NCBI GenBank assembly: GCA_029851415.1
Contig: CM056744.1
Span: 15,197,268-15,261,267, forward strand
From: Eretmocerus hayati
Lineage: Eukaryota; Arthropoda; Insecta; Hymenoptera; Aphelinidae
DNA length: 64,000 nucleotides
Direction: 5' to 3'
The notes below the pieces were generated by a model. That model was not told the DNA's origin, did no database searches, and was given only the letters and a program-made list of their open reading frames with translations. A program made the translations under genes and the position numbers. Shown piece by piece: positions 31,156 to 41,945 of the stretch; position 1 is the stretch's first letter, and each line of letters starts with the position of its first letter.

Positions 31156-33398
31156 CATATGAGTAAGGTAACTGTGCCTAATTTGCCCCCATTCCCTAAT
31201 TTGCCCCCATTCAAGTTCTCAAATGTATGCACCCGCAGACCCTGCCGCGCATTTCTTTCACGTCTGTTACGTTAAAATATGAGGGAATAAACGTTCTGGA
31301 CCTATCCTCTATGATCCGCGCATCTCTTACAACAAAAAAGTGGTTTTCGGTACTTTCGACTTCTTTTTTGTTAGTCACTAAAAGCTATGCCAAACAAAAT
31401 TGGTGTGATCAATTCCAACGAACCTTAACTCATTTTTTTTGTTTTTATGTCAACATTAGAATGCTTTTTGCAGAATGGCAAAATTCGATTTTTAGCCAAT
31501 TCTACGCCCATATTACGAGAAAAAGTGCAGTGTTCCTAATTTGCCCCCATAGTCTTTTTCCAAACTCGTTCCTCACTCCATTCGAATACATTGATCTCAC
31601 TCATAAAATTCGAAAGAGGGTAAAAAAAGCTACAAAATGAGCTAAAGTACGTTTTATTTAGAGGTCTGGGAGCCGAGATATCCCGATTATACGAAAAACC
31701 CGTATAATCTCATGAAAATAGGCCTCTTTTCCCTGTGGGGCAAGCTGTGGGGGCAAATTAGGAACACACTGTTGAAAACTCGCAAAAAGTCTCCTTTCGC
31801 AGAAATCAAGATATCTCGGTTCCAATTTGTTGAAATCAAACGTACCTTAGCTCATTTTAAAGGTCTTGAAACAAGCTTCAAAATGAGCTGAAGTACGTTG
31901 AAAAATATGAAGATGAGTTGAAATGGCGAGCGAAACAAAAGTAGTGGGGGCAAATTAGGCACACTTACCTTAGTTCCACGCGAAAGCGACCTACGAAAAA
32001 GGGTGGTCTCAGATCCTTTTTTTAACATCTTTATTCAATTATATGGTACGAAATATGAACTTTCCACCACCTATGGGGTCCCGAAAAAATTTTTTTGGTC
32101 CCATGGCAAAAATTTTCGAAAATGAAGTGAAATACATTTTTCTTGAATTCTAGCAGCTTTTTTTCACTAAAATGCAAATGTGTCGAGTTTGCTCACAGAT
32201 AGAGACATGCGGTTTGCGGCATTTGGAAGGTCTTCCAAAAACCTATCGAAAACGCTATTGGAAAGTTGATTTTGAGGTTATGGTTGGCCTGTACGAGCAA
32301 AAGTGTACAAATCAATGAACAGTGAATTTCTCAGTTGCCTATTTTCTTCAATTTCTGAAAGTTACATATTTTGATGTAAAACTTTATGTTCTTTCAGAAA
32401 AAAGTGGTCCCGATTTCCTTATCCACCCTCTAAGGCCTGTTTTTTCCAATTTTCGCAAACCTATTTTTTAGGCCGTTTCAAAATTGTATGTTTACTGCGC
32501 ATGCGCAGGAGTTAGGACCCTTGAAACCAATTTCATTGGGAAGCCAAGAAAATTCCTTTCAAAGTGACTACTTGACAAAGTCAGTTTCATCGATTTGGCT
32601 CGGAGTTACAGCCTACGAAACATGAAGCTTCAGCTCGAGTGCGTCAATAGGCAAACGATATATCGTACCCGGATTTTTCTACAGTTGTCGTGGTGGCTCC
32701 GATCCACCTCTTAATGGTTATCGAGATTCGGTGGTCTTCCAAACGTTGTAGCGCCGAACCAAATTGATAAAATTGACTATGTCAAGTGGTCATTTTGAAG
32801 GAATATTTCTTGGCTTCCCAAAAGAATGAGTTTCGAGAGTCCGGACATGCGCAGTAAACAGATAATTTCAAACTGTCTAAAACATAGGTTTGAGAAAATT
32901 GGAAAAAACAGGCCTTACAAGACGGAAAAGGAAATCGGGACCACTTTTTTCTGAAAGAACACAAAATTTCACATCTTATATGCGATTTTCAGAAATTGAA
33001 AAAATATTCAAGTGAGAAATCCACTGTTCACTGATTTGTACACTTTTGCTCGTACAGGCCATAACCAGGGTACCCCCATAATCATAACCTCAAAATCAAC
33101 TTTCCAATAGCGTTTTCGATAGGTTTTTGGAAGACAATGCCGCAAACAGCATGTCTCTATATCTGTGAGCAAACTCGACTCACTTGCATTTTAGTGAAAA
33201 AAAGCTGCTAGAATTTAAGAAAAATGTAATTCACTTCATTTTCGAAAATTCTCGTCATGGGACCAAAAAAATTTTTCGGGACCCCATAGGTGGTGGAAAG
33301 TTCATATTTTGTACCATATAATTGAATAAAAATGTTAACAAAAGGATCTGAGACATGACCCTTTTTCGTAGGTCGCTTTCGCGTGGAACTACTCATGT
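31156..33398. mobile_element. Large foldback element with about 650-bp arms, carrying a nested MITE
   Basis: 31,973-32,630 and 32,725-33,392 are inverted copies (GTTCCACGCGAAAGCGACC at the outer edge, GGGAAGCCAAGAAA near the centre). The left end is interrupted by the MITE at 31,166-31,970; removing it restores pairing with the right end, where ATGAGTA lies beside GTTCC. No coding sequence. Outer limits are approximate. Confidence 0.7.
31166..31970. mobile_element. MITE with AGGTAACTGTGCC ends nested in the foldback
   Basis: Terminal inverted repeats begin AGGTAACTGTGCCTAATTTG (right end has G for C at base 8) with TA on both sides. The sequence CCTAATTTGCCCCCA recurs inside in both orientations, at least five copies in all (near 31,176, 31,195, 31,538, 31,750 and 31,945). 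805 bp, non-coding; it inserted after the foldback element. Confidence 0.75.
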
Positions 33399-34540
33399 AC
33401 CGTGGGTATTTTGATTTCAAACTTTGAGCAAGTTATGATGATTGCACGCAAGCTTCATGATTGAAGACTGGAATAGCGTCTTTGGAAAGTTCTTGTGGAG
33501 TTTCAGAGAAGTTAGACGCTTCCTCTGGTGAGGAAATATACTCCAGCTTGCACGGTTGATGTATGGATGACAAAATCTCCAACTAAGGGGATTTTGAAAA
33601 ATTTTGAAAACCGAAAGTTCTCAAAAGAGTTCAAATCTAAATCTAATATGAGGCTCGGTGAGAGATTATGATTCTTTGAGAAAAACTTACATAAATATAG
33701 CCCATAATTTTCACGGCTGAAGCAAAAGATTTCATTTAAAATCAGCTCAGGCATGCCATGGGATTCATATGGGAACTATTTTAACAAACACATCAAAAAC
33801 AGTTTCTAGTTCATAAGTAGACAGGTAACCTCGACTTTGAATGACTTGCCTTGAATTCTTTCTCAATCTCAGAGTGACCATTATGATTTGGGATATAAGA
33901 TTTTCATTGACCGCATGCAATGTCAAAGTAATCGAGTGGCCATCACCTTCGAGCTGAAATTTAATTGTGCCCAAGTCAATAGAGGCCGAGTCAATTATAT
34001 ACGTATGCCTGATTTGTGAGAATCGGTTATTATATCTAGCCCTATACCTTCAAGGTCTATTTCAAACAATTTCCTCTCTCAGCATATGAAACTCTTGGAG
34101 TGTTTGCTAGAACATTTTTAGTTTTTTCAAGATCAACGAGAGATGTTATACTAAAATGATATAATTTTCTATGAGTTTCTACACTCAAGCGGAAAATTCA
34201 AGAGCATAATGCGTAATCTGATCGAAGCAAGTTAGCTGTGGCAGATGCAGAGATCTGAGTGTTTTCCATCATTATTTCTTCATCTTTGAATCTTCCAAAT
34301 CCTTCAGTGATCGTAAGATATCGACGTCAGAGCACGACTCAACGTCTACGACGAGCAGCTTTCACAGACCAACCGAGGCTCAGCTCAACAAGGCAGGTTT
34401 CTGTATCCTTCTGTTCTTTGAGAATTCCATTCAGAATAGAGAACAGATCACAATGATTCTAAATTTGGTCCTGAAAGAATATCCGAAAGATTGTGTATTT
34501 TCTGAGAATTTTTTTTAATGAAATATTTTTGGGGTGAAAG
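33399..34540. other. No gene seen
   Basis: AT-rich sequence between the foldback element and the TTCGGGC repeat. Short open frames have no motifs. Confidence 0.45.
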
Positions 34541-34554
34541 TATTTTTGAGCGAA

Positions 34555-34715
34555 TAGATTAGAGCATAAGGCATTCGGGCATACATATGTATTTTCGGGC
34601 TGATTGTTTCGGGCAAAGTTTTTCGGGCGATTTGATTCGGGTAAATGACCATTCAGGCGAATAAATTTTCTGACGAATAGATTCGGACAAGTATTTTCGG
34701 GCGAATGGGCGGAAA
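34555..34715. repeat. Degenerate TTCGGGCGAAT tandem repeat
   Basis: Eight or so imperfect units of the type TTTTCGGGCGAATNNAT with a period of roughly 17-22 bp (near 34,575, 34,593, 34,606, 34,624, 34,638, 34,652, 34,670, 34,684 and 34,697), ending in GGGCGGAAACC. It resembles the repeated interior of a non-autonomous element, but I could not find paired ends. Confidence 0.55.
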
Positions 34716-36636
34716 CCAGTTACAGGGCCATCAGTATTCCCAAAAAAGTAGTTATCCCGATATTTTCGACCCCTCTCCCCTCTCAACTCGACCCATACAT
34801 CTTAATCAAATCAACACCTGCACAATGCAAACACATCCAATCCCAAGATTTCCTAAGCCACAAACACACCATACAACCCAAGTCGTATGTTCTCAGTCTA
34901 GACAAGCAATAATGTGTGTACGATAGGGTTCAAGAAAATCGATCGCACCTCGAGAAAGTTTTGAGGCAGTGCACGCGATATAATACCGGGTCCTGTGCTT
35001 AGACTTCTCACTAAACCTCAGCTGTGCAGAGGCTAATACTTACACGTAATTCACTATTTTACAATGCTGTACTTTCAGTTAGGGTATGTATGTTGAACAT
35101 ACATATATAAAATAAATGCGTGCAGATTGTTGCGCAGATTCAGGTGTAGGTTATCTGGACGTGTGTATGGTATTATAATGTCCTGTTTCTTTTTGTCCTG
35201 CGCATAATAATACTTGAGTATCTTACAAGTACTAGTAGGGGTTTTTGACCTCTCTTTGTGAACTGCTCGCATGTTTCGCACTCGTTGACGCATTATATTT
35301 TCTTTAGAGAGGGTGCGGACTCTCCTTGCAAAACTTGTTGTTTCATAAGTTAGAGAGATATTCTGTGGTTTGGTGAAAGTGCAGATGCTTGCTAATGATT
35401 TCATTTTGTTTCGACTTGAAGTGAAAGTCCAAATGCTTGGTTGATGATTCAAACTATTCATTTAATCGAAGAATTACTTAGGCTATTGAAAAATATTTTT
35501 CCCCATGAAATGAGCGAGAAGTACTGAAATTGTGGACTCTAGGACTTTCGCTTACTGGTGAGCATTGAGATAGAAATTTCGATATAATTTCTGAATAAAC
35601 CCAATTTTTGGGTACTTGAGTATTTTCCAAAAATATTTCAGATTCTTCACTACAACCACATGAAAGCCTTGATAATTTTCACGGTACCCTGGTTGTCATT
35701 TTTCGGCGACAATCGTAGTGAAAAGATTATGAAAGAAATTCAAAGAAACGTCTTTCTATCGATATTATTCAAATGAATGAGTGGAATGAGCATAACTATT
35801 GGTCCTTATAACGTTCAATTAAGACTGAGTTTGAAGATGAATCGATTGATCTCGCGACAAAGTTTTTTTCTTGGAAAACTCTAAAATCTACTCCACGCGC
35901 TTTTGACCAGCTGCCCTGAATCAAAGCAAACTTATGATTATGCCGTCGTTAAAAATTTGTTATTCAATGAGTCCTCAGGAAAACCGGAAGAGAAAATGTG
36001 TGATTAAGAGACCGATTATATTGTGCACACTTTCATTAAACTTAGTCATGTATCATGTTGTGTACTCCGGCTATAATCCGAAAAAATATTCACCAACTCA
36101 CCCATAACTTTTGTAGAAGAACTAGTGAGTATTTTCTGAATCCGCTAAGCTAAATTTCTCTTTGCTCAACAGCCAAACCATTTTCAAAAATTATGCTCTT
36201 AGAATGTTACAGAAATGCGATCTAAATCTGGAAATCGATAGTTTCGATCTAACATTCGTCGTCTCAACAAGTCACGATATTTTATGCTCTCTAATTATTT
36301 GTGAGTCATACTATTGCATGTGGTTTCAAAAAATCTTCCTCCATGTTCTACTTTTCTTGTTGACAATGGGTGCTGACGATTTCGGTACAAACGACTCTCC
36401 AGTTGTATAGATATAATTTCACTTTTATATTTGATACTGCAGTAATTCATAGTTTTTGGAGGGCCGTAAAACCTAATTTTCGCATCCTCATGATATTTCC
36501 AACCCTCGTCTACGTCTCAGGCCGGAAACCCATTACTCGGACGTGAATGGAAGTTATTCGAACCTAACGAAATCTACAACTCGATAGTGTCATTATCATT
36601 TTTTAAAAATCCACCTTCCTTTCATCTTTCCCGACG
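34716..36636. other. No gene seen
   Basis: AT-rich sequence. The longest open frame (128 residues, minus, 35,075-35,461) has no recognisable motif. No element ends found. Confidence 0.45.
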
Positions 36637-37994
36637 CTAAGGACCCCGTTATAAATCATAGGATTTTGGGTTCCAGCTAAATGTGATCGTATGGTAGTTA
36701 AACGATAGATTTTGACGAGCTGAATAAAAGTCTCAACGGGCGCAAGGAACCATAACGTGTCGTCTTTGAGTAATTCGTGGTCAAAGTTGCCTGAGCTTGC
36801 AAGCTAAAGTAGGGTTATGCAATGTTTACAAAAAAGCTGTGTGCATTCGAATCCCGATGCATCCGAATTCCCTGCTAACTTGTCCGTTTCATCTCATTAG
36901 GCTCGAAATATAACCGCAAAGTAGTCCATTGTTCATTCCAGATTATTTAATAATGAGCATTTGAAGATTTCTGCATCGAGAAATAGCCAAAAATCGCGCG
37001 AGTTTGAGAGAGTAAGGCTGGAGGGATTGTCTACATGCTTAACGAATCTTCAAAATAGCTCGTCTATATTTTAATGAGTTTTGGAAGATTTCTGCATTTG
37101 ATTGAGAAATAGCCAAAAATCGCACAAGTTTGAGAGAGCAAGGCTGGAGGGATCGTCTATATTCAGAAAAGTACTCAATGAAGAGCTTTCGAGATACTTT
37201 TTCAGAGTGAGCTCTTTCAAAGAAAGTCACGATGTTCTGGTCAGAGATTTGTACGCATTCAAACGAACGATTCGACGGAAAAAATCAAATCCAGCCGAAA
37301 ATGATTGACTGAGTGAGTATCATTTGACGGGCTAGCGAGTGGTAATGCAAATCTTGCGGCAACAGATATGCATCTATTCGATATCAAAAAATATTAGATT
37401 ATAACCCGGAGATATCATATTTTAGTCAAAAATTGATGAAAATCACGACCAAGACCAATTACTATCTGAAATGACGCAGATGAAGATTTTCAGTTCCATT
37501 ATTTTTAAATCTTCTATTTATTGAATATATTGAGCATGACACGAAAATACAGTTTTGATCAAAGTTGCAAAGAAAATCACCAGGAGGATTCTTCAACTTT
37601 CAATAAAAAAACAGTTAGAAAAATCGAGAGATTAATATTTTATATATCTCATTTTTCTTTATATTTCTCGATGCAGAAATCTTCAAAACCTCATTATTGA
37701 ATAATCTGGAATGAACAATGAACTACTTTGCAATTATATTTCGAACCTAACGAGATGAAACGGACAAGTTAGCAGGGAATTCTAATGCACACAGATTCTT
37801 GTAAACATTGCATAACCCTACTTTAGCTTGCAAGCTCAGGCAACTTTGACCACGAATTACTCAAAGACGACACGTTATGGTTCCTTGCGCCCGTTGAGAC
37901 TTTTATTCAGCTCGTCAAAATCTATCGTTTAACTACCATACGATCACATTTAGCTGAAACCCAAAATCCTATGATTTATGGCGGGGTCCTTTAG
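36637..37994. mobile_element. Foldback element with about 345-bp arms
   Basis: Left arm 36,637-36,985 and right arm 37,660-37,994 are inverted copies; outer ends read CTAAGGACCCCG and its inverse, and arms include CGTATGGTAGTTAAACGATA. The interior holds a direct duplication of about 75 bp (36,960-37,036 and 37,083-37,160, GAGAAATAGCCAAAAATCGC). No coding capacity. Confidence 0.75.
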
Positions 37995-39795
37995 TTGAAG
38001 TAGCAGTTTTTTCGATCTTTTTCAGCATGCAGTCACATATGTTATGACAAGAAAGATCAATAAATTTTCGAATATTATCCTAATAAACATCTGCTTTAAA
38101 GAGAAAATCATAGATGAAGTAGAACATAGGAAGTATTCCTGTAAGATTGATTGCAAAATGAAAGATAGTTTGATATCGCAATAGAATTTATCGCAGAGGT
38201 CATTCCCAATCTCCTTTATCTCAACATATATTGAGGTAATATCGTATCAAGGAACGTTCATAACAAAACGATATATGCAGATCCAAATCACAAAATATGT
38301 ACATCCTATAATAAAATACACTGGCCTCCTTTTGATAGCTCTTATAAGAACCAACAAACATGGAAACAGAGTCACGACCTCATAAAAAGTCACCAAACAA
38401 GCAAGAAGTTGTTCGACTAGACATTTCTCGGATCGAACAAGGATAATAAATTTTCTGTCACACTCCGATCTTTATCTCTGAATTTTACGAGACGTACACA
38501 CTTGTTTCGAAGCTATATAGAATTAGGTCAAGGCACATATATGCATGTCAGAGGATCTTGTGTGCATCTAAAAGAAATTTAGAAGGGCAAAAGTTCAATT
38601 ATTGTCGTCACCGGATAAGCAGGCCGTTTCCAGTCAACAAAACATGTGTTATAGACATTCTCCTTTGAAAATGGAAGCTTCAGGTTGGCTTAGAATGCGT
38701 TTAATTCAATAATTTTATTTTTACTAGTGAATTCGAAGAGTTTAATGGCAGAAAAAAGGGATCATGACCTCTACAAGGAGATTGAACGCTAAATTCATGC
38801 GTAGAAATGATGGATGGTTACACTATCCTAACAGTGCGGCAAACATAAAATGAAGCAAAATTTTTCGTTAAACTCGAGTGAGACTATTCGTAAAAAGAAA
38901 ACTTGAGAATGCAGTCGATATGAATTTCATAATCGTAGCTCAAGTTCCATATTCAAAACAAGAACTGAAATAATCGAGCTCAGTTATTAAAAATTGAAGA
39001 ATCCGAGATAATCAGATTCAGACAGTTCCTAAACTCACCAGTAGAGTAATTTTGCTTCCAATAAAGCTGATAGATGATTAGGGTGTCGTAATTATCTTCC
39101 TCCAAATATTTCAAACAGTACGTAAAAGACACGCAGATGAAACTACCTGCATCGAAAAATTTTTCAACAAAAATTGTAACAGTGGTCCCGAGATGAATTT
39201 TTCCGGAAGTATTTCTTGTCTCAGGATCAAATCCTGGAAGAACAGCGCAATTATTGAAAAACCTCATTTCAAGTCAAATTCGACTCTGCGGTATCGCGAG
39301 AAACAAATATATGCAGATAACCGATAATTGACTGCGCATATGAGATCGCGTGCAAGCGATCGCCTTTGAAATTTTGCATGCACATATGTGTGGTCTCGAG
39401 AAATGCGACAGCTGACAGCGGGTTCGGACGTTCATTCGACACCTCACAAACTTTGCTAAATAGTGTTTCTCACGTAAATTATAGATACTCTGAGCAAGAC
39501 CTATTTTAAAATTTATTTAGCATCGAACTGTATAGCCGATTTTCCTGGATCGTGAACCCAGTTATAAGGGAGGGGATCATTTTTAAAATATCCTCCTGGT
39601 GATGCTTGGAGCTTCAACTACTGCTAAGAATTTTCTAGAGAAGAAAATGCGAGGAAATGACTAACGGTTTGATCTGTTTTTTTTCTACTGATTATTGTAC
39701 CTATTCTGTGGCTTTGAAAGAATTTTTGGTCACAGTTTCACATTTATGAGAGCCATGATACATCATTATTTATTGCTTTTTTTCAGAGGTTCACT
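37995..39795. other. No gene seen
   Basis: AT-rich sequence without open frames over about 95 residues, element ends or RNA genes that I recognise. Confidence 0.45.
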
Positions 39796-39797
39796 CT

Positions 39798-40678
39798 ACG
39801 GTTGTCCGAAAAATTTTTGAGAATCGTTACGCATGGGGTCACAATTTACTACCATTCTATACGTAGATAAAGGATAAAAAAATTTTGCGGATTTTTGAGG
39901 GGTCTTTGTAAATTGCGAGACACCGATGAGGGAGGGGAAATGACAATTTTTCAGAAACCACCAAATTTTCGTCAAACCGTCAACTTTCCATGGAGTTTGT
40001 TTCAAACAACCAAGAATCATTACACGCTATTCTACATACCTTGGCCTGCTGAGAACGATCTCGGGGGTTTTGGAGAATCATTTTAAAAAAGTAACTATGA
40101 GCAGATGACGATAGATGTATCAAAACCCGTGCAAGGGTTGGCAACCCCATACACAAGATAAGACGAAAATCGACCGTCGTCATTTGCTCCTAGCTTATTT
40201 ATGATGCAACCTAGCTTTCTCATACCACCGGAGTCATCTTCAGAGGGTCAAAATACAGGTGTTAATCGTTTTTGATCGATTGAAACGAGCTCCATAGAAG
40301 GTTATCAATTTCACACAAGTATGGCGTTTTCCGAAAAATCGTCATATTTCCACCCTGATTGGTATCCTGCAATTTGCAAAGAGACCCATAACATTTGAGT
40401 CTTGAGCGTACCTGGTTTTTTGTTTCTACGGTCAGAAATACAAAAGGAAACATTGTTGGACACTACCGCGTACAAGGATCTGCATGCTGTAATTTTTGTT
40501 GCAAAAATAGCGTAAAACTGACATTTTTACTCTATTTTTTGAAAAATTTCAGGGCTTTTGCTACACCCTAAAATCTCTTGAATCTCGAGAAAATTTCTTG
40601 TCTTTCTACGTGTAGAATGGCGAAAATCTTGATCCCAGGCGTAATGATTCTCAAATATTTTCATATTTTGGCCCTTCC
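39798..40678. mobile_element. Diverged foldback element
   Basis: 39,798-40,030 and about 40,262-40,678 contain inverted copies: TTTGAGAATCGTTACGC and CCATTCTATACGTAGA on the left match the inverse of the right end, and the frames at 39,895 (+) and 40,430 (-) give similar peptides (CKLRDTDEGGEMTIF and CKLQDTNQGGNMTIF). Older than the other foldbacks. Confidence 0.6.
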
Positions 40679-41945
40679 TAGTTTACAGGGATACCTTCCA
40701 TTATTGAATCAAATCATCCCCGGAGTCAAAATTTTTCATCGTACGCGTTTTAATCATCAATGAAAATGTATTTTGACTTGACAATGGATACCGGTTGCCA
40801 TCTAGACTTACGTTGGTGGAATATCAATTGTGAGGCACTTTGATGATATTCAGAAAATTATCTCAAAATACGAGATGGTTCTCTCCCCATTTAAAGTAGT
40901 GGTACATAAACTGTAGACGCAGGAAAGTTTTTTGTAATGGACGAAAATGTATAATATCAGTACATCCATATCTGGTCGAAATCCTAAGTGGAGTAATAGA
41001 ATCTTACCAAAAGTATTTCTCAAAAAAAAATTAATTGAGTCTTTCGTGATATGATGCAAATAGTCCACTATAAAAGTCTGTGAAAGAGATGGAAGATATC
41101 TTAATCCTCTTCCATTGATACTGATCCTTTTCCATTGATCATCTAAGAAATGATGAAAATTTTTTCGAATCTTATTTACCCCATTATTCAACATTTTTTC
41201 AAATGTAGGAAGAAAAGATGAGCTCAAGTCGACGCAATCTTCCCTAGTATCGTCCCTAATTGCATGAGCATATCAATGAATGAACGGGAGAATGAATGAA
41301 TGAATGAAGCCCCAAACCAACATGCAGTAGATGAGCCATGTCGCTCAAGTAGAAAATGTCCGTGTTTGGTCAGACATATCTTCCAATTGACCTTAAACCG
41401 TCTCAGCTCCCCCACCCAAGAACTGTAATCACTCAAACTTCTCAAAATACAATTCACCGCATCACATTTCACATCAGGATGAAAATTTAATGCTATCCGT
41501 AGTACCTTGAATTACGCGAAAATTCGCAATTTACTCGGCGCACCTATCAAAAAGTCTCTCTCATGGATCGATTTTAAAACGAATGAAATGAAGCGAAAAG
41601 CTCATCAATAATTCCAGAGTCGCACCTTCTAATCACGAAATCTCCGACGCAATAATCACAAAATCGATCCAGGACCTCCTGGGGTTTAAAAGCGCAGCTT
41701 GGTTATATAACCTTGGCAAAAACCTCGTCCTTTAACCGCAGCCTTTCTTCGCCTCGAGAATAATAACATCTATAATATAGGTGCTGAAAGAAAGTCTACT
41801 ACGATGATTAATTCAATTGACCTGACTTTGATTCTTTACCTTGGTTGTATTTGCTGAGGTTTGATGAGGATAGTTTAATTTTGGATGAATGGTGAGTTGG
41901 AAACACTCATCTTTAAAATCTGACTTTTATCTTCTTCTTTTTCAG
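40679..41945. other. Upstream region of the esterase exons
   Basis: No N-terminal esterase exon is recognisable here. GGTTATATAACC, a perfect palindrome and TATA-like, lies at 41,701-41,712. At 41,804 a short frame begins MINSIDLTLILYLGC and stops after 17 codons; it looks like a signal peptide but has no convincing donor to join it to the exon at 41,946. These may be promoter and first exon of the esterase gene or coincidence. Confidence 0.3.

Noticed and set aside
31227..31640. 137-residue + strand frame
   Set aside because: It lies inside a non-autonomous MITE and has no transposase or other motif.
35075..35461. 128-residue minus frame
   Set aside because: No motif, no context; length is within chance.
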